A DNA stretch of 11,525 nt, taken from NCBI GenBank assembly GCA_017540945.1, contig JAFYAB010000069.1, positions 1 to 11,525 on the forward strand, written 5' to 3'. This document shows positions 6,546 to 11,525 of the stretch, piece after piece. Below the pieces are notes generated by a model. That model was not told the origin of the DNA. It saw only the letters and a program-made list of their open reading frames with translations, and made no database searches. This DNA comes from Oscillospiraceae bacterium (GTDB lineage: Bacteria > Bacillota_A > Clostridia > Oscillospirales > Oscillospiraceae). Both the position numbers and the translations under genes were made by a program. Position 1 is the stretch's first letter. Each line of letters starts with the position of its first letter.

Positions 6546-7325
6546 ATGAAACCGATTGTTTGGGTACTGTTGGCAATTCTGACAATGGGGCTGCTGGTTT
6601 TCGTCGGCTGCAGATCCCGGACCCCGGAAGACCCCGGGACAGAGCATCCCTCGGAATCCGGCGTCGATACAACGTCGGATTCCAATGAAACGGAGCTGCG
6701 CTTTTCCTCCTTCGACGGGGGCGGGCCCCAGTTCCGTGCCTATCTCGACGATCCGACGCTGGCGGCAGTCGAAGGAAAGCGGGAGTATAAAAGCCGCAAT
6801 CACGACAAGGAAAGCGGCTCGCCCTATGACATGGTCTTTCGCTTCCGGGCCCTGAAGCCCGGGACCACCAGGCTGCTCGTGCTCGGAGAATCTCCCATTA
6901 TAAAGCCTCAGGCCCATCTCTATCAGCTCACGGTTCATGAGAATCTGAAAATGACCTTCCGGGCGATCCGGACCATCTCCGGTCTGACTGTCTTCCGCAA
7001 CGGCAGTATCGCCTACGATTCCTACGCCGTTACCCTGGGGGCGGAGGGCTTCACGCTGACCGTCAACGAGGAAGAATCCTGTCCCATGGACCAGGAGACT
7101 GCGGACGCGATCTATGCGGTCGTCGAGAAATACGACCTGGCAAGCTGGAACGGCTTCAACAAATCCCAGCAGGGCGTTCTGGATGGCGAAGGCTTCTGGC
7201 TGGAGCTCTCCCTGACGGACGGCACCTCGATTTACGCCGCGGGGGACAACGTCTTCCCCGCCCATTATTTCGACGCCATGGGCGAGCTCTGGACGATCCT
7301 GCAAAACGCCGCCGGGCTGCACTGA
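6546..7325 (+). CDS. Predicted lipoprotein with chagasin-like domain
   Basis: This encodes a 259-aa protein. Residues 1-21 are a signal peptide and C22 in VFVGC is the likely lipidated cysteine, although F at the -3 position is not ideal for a lipobox. A Ser/Thr/acidic linker follows to about residue 52. Residues 53-138 contain a FDGGGPQF start, then a FRFRALKPGTTRLLVL segment and a Tyr-rich strand. This order resembles the immunoglobulin-like chagasin/I42 protease-inhibitor fold or related bacterial domains. Residues 139-259 form a second alpha/beta domain ending in NVFPAHYFDAMGELWTILQN, of a kind common in uncharacterised clostridial lipoproteins. It should sit on the outer face of the membrane. 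It follows sfsA by 71 bp. Inhibitor function is speculative; secreted lipoprotein is fairly secure. Confidence 0.7.
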   Translation: MKPIVWVLLAILTMGLLVFVGCRSRTPEDPGTEHPSESGVDTTSDSNETELRFSSFDGGGPQFRAYLDDPTLAAVEGKREYKSRNHDKESGSPYDMVFRFRALKPGTTRLLVLGESPIIKPQAHLYQLTVHENLKMTFRAIRTISGLTVFRNGSIAYDSYAVTLGAEGFTLTVNEEESCPMDQETADAIYAVVEKYDLASWNGFNKSQQGVLDGEGFWLELSLTDGTSIYAAGDNVFPAHYFDAMGELWTILQNAAGLH

Positions 7326-7499
7326 GCAGTTTGAACATCCGCACTGGCTTCAGCAACAAACGCCCCGAGGAGAAAAGAAGCTGCGGACTGTGAACAAAGG
7401 GCCCGCCCCTTGCAGGCGCATTTTCATGTTGAACTAAGGTTCCCGCTGTATGATGCAGGCATGCGCAGGCAACCATAATCTGATACGGAGGGAAACTTG

Positions 7500-9101
7500 A
7501 TGAAACGACAAAAGACGCTCTGCGTCCTGCTGGCGGTTTTGATGCTTCTGTCTTTGCTGGCCGGCTGCGGGACAGGCGAGGAAGCGAAAAAAGCAGCGAC
7601 AGCCGAACAAAGCAGCGATACCCGGAAGGCTCCGGAGGGCAGCACAGCTGCGGCGCCCCGGGGCGATCGTCCGGCGGGAACGCCTGATGGCACAGCTCCC
7701 GAAGCGCCTCCGGACGGAACCGGCGGTCCCGGCGGCAATCCTCCCGGGCCTCCCCCGGACGGAACCGGCGGACCCGGCGGCAATCCCCCAGGACCTCCCC
7801 CGGACGGGAACGGCGGACCCGGCGGCAATCCCCCAGGACCTCCCCCGGACGGGAACGGCGGTCCCGGCGGACCTGGCGCCGGCACAGAGATCGACTACAC
7901 CGGCGCGACCGTCATCCGCTCCGCCGAAACCCAGAGCGGCAAACGCTATGAAAGCAGCACTGCGGACGAAAGCGCGCTGCTGATCGAAACGGACGACGCC
8001 GTGACGGTCAAGGACCCGACCGTCACAAAAACCGGAGACTCCGACGGCAGAGACAGCTGCAGCTTTTACGGGCTCAACGCCGCGGTCCTGGTGAAGGACG
8101 GCGCCGCGGCCTCCATCACCGGCGGAACGATCCGCTCGGACGCCGAGGGCGCCAACGCGGTGTTTTGCTATGGCGGCAACGGCGGCCGGAACGGGGCGGA
8201 GGGCGACGGCACCACCCTCGTCATCCGGGACACCCGGATCCGTACCACCGGCGGCGGCTCCGGCGGCGTCATGACCACCGGAGGCGGCGTCACCTACGCC
8301 TATGACCTGGACGCGGAGACTTCCGGCCGATCCTCGGCGGCCATTCGGACCGATCGGGGCGGCGGCCAGGTCTATGTGGACGGCGGCAGCTATGTCACCA
8401 ACGGTCTTGGCTCCCCTGCCATTTACTCCACCGCGGAGATCCGCGTGGAGAACGCGAGCCTGATCTCCAATCTCTCCGAGGGAGTCTGCATCGAGGGCAA
8501 GAACTCCATCGAGCTGACAAATTGTACGCTCAGCGCAAACAACAGGGAGCGCAACAGCAACGCCTACTTCCTGGACAGCATTATGCTCTATCAGTCCATG
8601 TCCGGCGACGCCGACAGCGGCACCTCGCGCTTCACCATGACCGGCGGCAGCCTGACCAGCAAAAGCGGCCACGTCTTCCACGTGACCAACACCAACGCGG
8701 TCATCCGCCTGAACGGGGTCGCCATCACCAATGAGGACGCGGAAAACATCCTGCTCTCCGTCTGCGCCGACGGCTGGAGCGGCTCATCCAACATCGCGGC
8801 CATGAACGCCGTCGCCCAGAAGCTGACCGGCGTCATCAAGGTGGGCGACGATTCGACGCTGACGCTGGAGCTGCGGGACGGCTCCGACTTCACCGGCTCC
8901 ATCGACGGAAGCATTGTCAACGCCAAGGGCGACACGGTTTCCACCACGCCGGGGACCGTGAGCGTCACGCTGGACGACAGCTCCACCTGGACGCTCAGCG
9001 GCGACAGCTGGGTGACGGAATTCCACGGCAGCGCGGCAAACGTGCTCGCAAACGGTCATACGCTCTATGTGAACGGCAGCGCTTTGAAGGGGACCCGGTG
9101 A
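7500..9101 (+). CDS. Secreted beta-helix lipoprotein with Pro/Gly repeat stalk
   Basis: This encodes a 533-aa protein; ATG 7500 lies 7 nt after GGAGGG and is preferred to the in-frame TTG just before it. A signal peptide ends in the lipobox LAGC with C23. Residues 24-69 are a charged, low-complexity linker. Residues 70-124 are 3.7 copies of a 15-aa PPDG-T/N-GGPGGNPPGP unit. From about 135 to 430 the chain is Gly/Thr/Asn-rich with short periodic strands (ITGGTIRSD, VYVDGGSYVTNG, IELTNCTLSANN, FTMTGGSLTSKSG), the pattern of a right-handed parallel beta-helix like adhesins and polysaccharide-active surface proteins. The C-terminal 100 residues (VTLDDSSTWTLSGDSWV, LYVNGSAL) cap the helix. No catalytic residues or sortase signal are evident. 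It is probably a surface adhesin or glycan-binding protein. Confidence 0.8.
   Translation: MKRQKTLCVLLAVLMLLSLLAGCGTGEEAKKAATAEQSSDTRKAPEGSTAAAPRGDRPAGTPDGTAPEAPPDGTGGPGGNPPGPPPDGTGGPGGNPPGPPPDGNGGPGGNPPGPPPDGNGGPGGPGAGTEIDYTGATVIRSAETQSGKRYESSTADESALLIETDDAVTVKDPTVTKTGDSDGRDSCSFYGLNAAVLVKDGAAASITGGTIRSDAEGANAVFCYGGNGGRNGAEGDGTTLVIRDTRIRTTGGGSGGVMTTGGGVTYAYDLDAETSGRSSAAIRTDRGGGQVYVDGGSYVTNGLGSPAIYSTAEIRVENASLISNLSEGVCIEGKNSIELTNCTLSANNRERNSNAYFLDSIMLYQSMSGDADSGTSRFTMTGGSLTSKSGHVFHVTNTNAVIRLNGVAITNEDAENILLSVCADGWSGSSNIAAMNAVAQKLTGVIKVGDDSTLTLELRDGSDFTGSIDGSIVNAKGDTVSTTPGTVSVTLDDSSTWTLSGDSWVTEFHGSAANVLANGHTLYVNGSALKGTR
7707..7871 (+). repeat. In-frame 45-bp tandem repeat (3.7 copies)
   Basis: Units 7707-7751, 7752-7796, 7797-7841 and a partial 7842-7871. 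Units 2 and 3 differ at 2 of 45 bases, and units 1 and 2 at 5, mostly third positions. Each encodes one 15-residue Pro/Gly unit. The period is a multiple of three, so copy-number change would keep the frame. Confidence 0.92.
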
Positions 9102-9123
9102 CAACCAAAAACGGGTTTTTCAG

Positions 9124-9152
9124 TTGCCTTTTTCGGGATTTTATCGTAAAAT
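9124..9152 (+). promoter_or_regulatory. Sigma-A-type promoter of the reductase/aminotransferase block
   Basis: TTGCCT (9124-9129) and TAAAAT (9147-9152) are separated by 17 bp. Predicted start is about 9159, 37 nt before the ATG at 9196. It shares GTTGCCTTTTT with the MFS promoter at 2518-2528. Confidence 0.7.
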
Positions 9153-9195
9153 GAGAGACAGATCATCTGGCAAATAAAGGACGGGATGGATTCTG

Positions 9196-10125
9196 ATGTT
9201 TGAGCCGTGGAAGAACGCGGTGGATCCTGCAAGCGTGCCGGTGCGGCGTCTGGCAAGCGGGGTCGTCATGCCTGGCATCGGCCTGGGCACCTTCGGCTCC
9301 GATAAATACGGCCCCGCGGAGATCGCGGAGGCGGTGCGGGGCGCCCTGCGGACCGGCTATCGTCTCATCGACTGCGCCGCCTGCTACGGCAACGAGGACC
9401 TCATCGGTCCCGTGTTTCAGCAGGCCTTTGCGGATGGGCTGGGCCGCGGCGAGCTCTTTGTGATCTCCAAGGTCTGGAATGACCGGCACAAGCCCCACGA
9501 GCTGATCGCTGCCTGCAAGAAGAGCCTGAAGGATCTGCGGCTGGACTATCTGGACGCCTATCTGATCCACTGGCCCTTCCCCAATTACCACGCCCCGGGC
9601 GTCAACGGAGATTCCCGCAGCCCCGACGCCCGACCCTATCTCCACGAGGAGTTCATGGAGGCCTGGGCCGCCATGGAGCGGCTGACAGACGAGGGCCTGG
9701 TCCGCTGCCCCGGCGTCAGCAACGTGACGATTCCCAAGCTGAAGCTGATCCTGCGGGACGCCCGGATCAAGCCGGTGCTGAACGAGATGGAGCTGCACCC
9801 CAGCTTCCAGCAGGGCGAGCTCTTCCAGTTCACCCTGGATCAGGGCATCCAACCCATCGGCTACTGTCCCCTGGGCTCTCCTTCCCGGCCGGAGCGGGAT
9901 CGGGCCGCCGACGACGTCAGCGACCTGGAAACCCCGGAAATCCGTGGGATCGCCGCGGCCCACGGGGTCCATCCAGCCCTGATCTGCCTCAAATGGGCAG
10001 TCCAGCGGGGGCATCCATCCGGACAAGCTCATCACCCACCGCTTCACCCTGGACGAGGCGGACAAGGCCTACGCCCTGATGGCCTCCGGCAAATGCGGCA
10101 AGGTCGCCGTCGTCTTCCCGGATGA
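9196..10125 (+). pseudogene. Aldo-keto reductase, C-terminus lost and replaced by out-of-frame foreign sequence
   Basis: Residues 1-272 are a good aldo-keto reductase barrel: RLASGVVMPGIGLGTF at the N-terminus and the full catalytic tetrad D59, Y64, K92 (SKVW) and H125 (LIHWPF). They also include PGVSNVTIPKL and the late-barrel segment KWAVQRG (266-272). In this family KWAVQRG is followed by a VPIPFS-type stretch, cofactor contacts and about 50 more residues. Here it is followed by an unrelated 37-residue tail ending at 10125, which is a shifted reading of a zinc alcohol dehydrogenase end. The enzyme therefore probably lacks part of the NADPH site. NADPH-dependent reduction of an aldehyde or ketone sugar is the family role; activity of this copy is doubtful. 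Start site: ATG 9196 with GGATGG 6 nt upstream. Confidence 0.8.
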
Positions 10126-10141
10126 AGACGACGAGAAGTAA
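10004..10141 (+). pseudogene. C-terminal remnant of a zinc-dependent alcohol dehydrogenase
   Basis: In the frame +1 to the reductase, bases 10004-10141 read SGGIHPDKLITHRFTLDEAD, then KAYALMASGKCGKVAVVF and an acidic tail ending in TAA. The ITHRF-x-LDEADKAY-x10-GKVAVV arrangement is the standard end of medium-chain zinc alcohol/polyol dehydrogenases, where it closes the catalytic domain. About 43 codons of a gene normally near 340-350 codons are present, with no start or ribosome binding site. The upstream dehydrogenase sequence is absent, so this is a truncated remnant fused to the reductase. The following gene starts 26 bp later, consistent with it having been the previous member of the operon. 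Confidence 0.72.
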
Positions 10142-10167
10142 CACGAGAAACAGAAAGAGGTCCCTTC

Positions 10168-11379
10168 ATGTACTATGATTTTCAGACCATGCCGGATCGC
10201 CGGGGCAAGGACGCCATCGCCCTGGATATGATCGGCAAGCCCGGCGGCTTCGCGCCTGCCGGACCGAAGGATGGCTTCAGCGCCATCCCCATGTGGGTGG
10301 CGGATATGAACTTCCTGGCCTGTCCCGCCATACAGGAGGCGGTGATCCGTCGGACGGAGCACCCGGCCTTTGGCTACTTCGAGGCCTCCGACGCCTATTA
10401 CGACAGCATCATCAACTGGCATCGTCTCCGAAACGGCGTGGAGGGTCTGGAAAAGAAGCACATTGGCTACGAGAACGGCGTGCTGGGCGGGGTGATCTCC
10501 ACCCTGAACGTTCTCTGCTCCAAGGGAGACCCGGTGCTGGTACAGAGTCCCACCTACGTGGGCTTCACCCATGTGCTGGAGAACAACGGCTACGAGATCG
10601 TCCACAACCCCATGTTCCGGGACGAGCGGGGCGTCTGGCGCATCGACTATGAGGACCTGGAGCGCAAAATCGTGGAGCATCACATCCATGCCACGATCTT
10701 CTGCAGCCCCCACAATCCCTGCGGCCGCGTCTGGGAGCACTGGGAGATTGAGGCCGCTATGGTCATCTTCCGGAAGCACGACGTCTGGGTGGTCTCCGAC
10801 GAGATCTGGTCCGACCTGACCCTGGCGGGGCACAAGCACATCCCCACCCAATCCGTCAGCCCCTGGGCACGGGAGCATACGGCAGCCCTGTACGCCCCCT
10901 CCAAGACCTTCAACCTGGCGGGACTCATCGGCAGCTACCACGTGATCTACAACGACTGGCTCCGGGATCGGCAGGCCAAGGAAAGCTCTCTCAGCCACTA
11001 CAACTCCATGAACGTGCTGTCCATGCATGCTCTGATCGGCGCATACAGTGAGGCCGGGCAGCGCTGGGTGGACGAGCTGCGGGAAGTGCTGACGGAGAAC
11101 ATCGCGTTCGCCTGTCATTTTATCCGGGAGCGCTTCCAAGGCGTCAGCCTGATGCAGCCCGAGGGCACCTATATGCTTTTCCTCCACTGCGAGGACTGGT
11201 GCAAAGCCCACGGGAAGACCATGGACGAGCTGCAGAAGCTGGGCACCGACGTGGGCGTGGCCTGGCAGGACGGCGGCATGTTCCTGGATCCCTGGGGCAT
11301 CCGCATGAATCTTGCCCTGCCCAGGCACGTCGTGGAAGAGGCCTTCCGGCGGCTGGACAAATATGTGTTCAATCCATAG
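10168..11379 (+). CDS. PatB/MalY-type PLP-dependent aminotransferase / cystathionine beta-lyase-like
   Basis: This encodes a 403-aa protein, usual length for fold-type I class II aminotransferase relatives. AAAGAGG lies 7 nt before ATG 10168. Family marks in order are PMWVADMNF (41-49), the PLP-phosphate region with SPTY (127-130), SPHNPCGRVW (180-189; N183), VSDEIWSDL (209-217; D211 pairs with the PLP nitrogen), APSKTFNLAGL (243-253; K246 forms the Schiff base) and the substrate-carboxylate Arg in GIRMNLALP (R379). The MWVADM start is typical of the MalY/PatB subgroup, whose members cleave cystathionine/cysteine C-S bonds or transaminate aromatic or sulfur amino acids. The exact substrate is not determined. 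It is in line with the broken reductase/dehydrogenase block, 26 bp from its end, so probably co-transcribed. Confidence 0.9.
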   Translation: MYYDFQTMPDRRGKDAIALDMIGKPGGFAPAGPKDGFSAIPMWVADMNFLACPAIQEAVIRRTEHPAFGYFEASDAYYDSIINWHRLRNGVEGLEKKHIGYENGVLGGVISTLNVLCSKGDPVLVQSPTYVGFTHVLENNGYEIVHNPMFRDERGVWRIDYEDLERKIVEHHIHATIFCSPHNPCGRVWEHWEIEAAMVIFRKHDVWVVSDEIWSDLTLAGHKHIPTQSVSPWAREHTAALYAPSKTFNLAGLIGSYHVIYNDWLRDRQAKESSLSHYNSMNVLSMHALIGAYSEAGQRWVDELREVLTENIAFACHFIRERFQGVSLMQPEGTYMLFLHCEDWCKAHGKTMDELQKLGTDVGVAWQDGGMFLDPWGIRMNLALPRHVVEEAFRRLDKYVFNP

Positions 11380-11404
11380 AAAGCGTCATATTCGGATTTG
11401 TCGG

Positions 11405-11504
11405 GATGCCTTCCCCTTGGGGGGAAGGTGGCGCGAAGCGCCGGATGAGGGGAGGTATCGACGACAGAGTCGCTCCGTAGGGGCCGATGCCCACATCGGC
11501 CCTT
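11405..11504. repeat. Multi-hairpin intergenic repeat of the gut-Clostridia type
   Basis: Three hairpins are visible: 11409-11428 (CCTTCCCC/GGGGAAGG, 4-base loop), 11430-11442 (GGCGC/GCGCC, GAA loop) and 11481-11502 (GGGCCGATG/CATCGGCCC, 4-base loop). The segment reading GGAAGGTGGCGCGAAGCGCC followed by GGATGAGGGG is one I recognise as a widespread intergenic repeat in Oscillospiraceae/Ruminococcaceae-like genomes; its minus-strand translation gives the familiar spurious PHPALRATFP. The last hairpin is followed by CTTT and may help terminate the upstream operon. Exact element borders cannot be set from one copy. The remaining bases to 11525 show nothing further. Confidence 0.75.
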
Positions 11505-11525
11505 TCCCCGGTCCACAGGGAGGGC

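Noticed and set aside
6048..7322. 424-codon minus-strand open frame across sfsA and the lipoprotein
   Set aside because: Spans two well-supported plus-strand genes and has no recognisable domain; an antisense shadow.
7707..7871. Possible CRISPR-like or satellite array
   Set aside because: Units are directly adjacent with no spacers and encode an in-frame Pro/Gly repeat.
7434..8681. 415-codon minus-strand open frame opposite the beta-helix protein
   Set aside because: Gly/Ala/Val-rich mirror of the plus-strand Gly/Thr/Asn repeats; no start signal.
9103..9120. Possible terminator after the beta-helix gene (AAAAA-CGGG-TTTTT)
   Set aside because: Only a five-base A/T stem or a four-base stem is possible; too weak to call.
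9990..10125. Simple one-base frameshift (sequencing error) in the reductase
   Set aside because: The shifted frame gives the end of a different protein family rather than the missing reductase C-terminus.
10069..11328. 419-codon minus-strand open frame opposite the PatB-like gene
   Set aside because: The plus strand has all PLP-enzyme motifs in order; the antisense frame has none.

Overview
The window looks like a chromosomal stretch from a GC-rich gut-type Firmicute, most likely Oscillospiraceae/Ruminococcaceae-like Clostridia, possibly from a metagenome assembly. The reasons are high GC (roughly 60% by eye), AGGAGG-type ribosome binding sites, an ECF sigma factor overlapping a single-pass membrane partner, Gly/Pro-rich lipoproteins, and a terminal intergenic repeat of a kind common in those genomes. 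The species assignment is inference.

Layout. Bases 1-316 hold the end of a CapF/WbjC-type capsule-sugar gene (C-terminal cupin). A perfect 22-bp inverted repeat (316-362) separates it from the convergent minus-strand pair 372-2329: an ECF sigma factor and a 467-aa predicted membrane anti-sigma protein overlapping by 4 nt. Bases 2330-2582 are a divergent promoter region. A rightward run of seven close genes follows (2583-7325): a 12-TM MFS transporter; a compact second MFS-like protein; two tiny tandem signal-peptide/C-terminal-anchor proteins; a 104-aa four-helix membrane protein; an SfsA-family nuclease; and a lipoprotein. After a 174-bp gap comes a secreted beta-helix lipoprotein with a Pro/Gly repeat spacer (7500-9101). 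A well-formed promoter at 9124-9152 then drives a broken aldo-keto reductase, whose end is replaced by the C-terminal tail of a zinc alcohol dehydrogenase. A PatB/MalY-type PLP enzyme follows (10168-11379). The window ends in a multi-hairpin intergenic repeat.

How the genes may work together. The sigma/anti-sigma pair is probably self-contained, with a large outer domain as the sensor. Genes 3890-5774 look like a translationally coupled all-membrane cassette; I recognise no characterised system in it, and it is the best candidate here for something undescribed. The reductase/dehydrogenase/aminotransferase block was probably a small metabolic operon that lost about 1 kb by deletion, or was joined wrongly in assembly.
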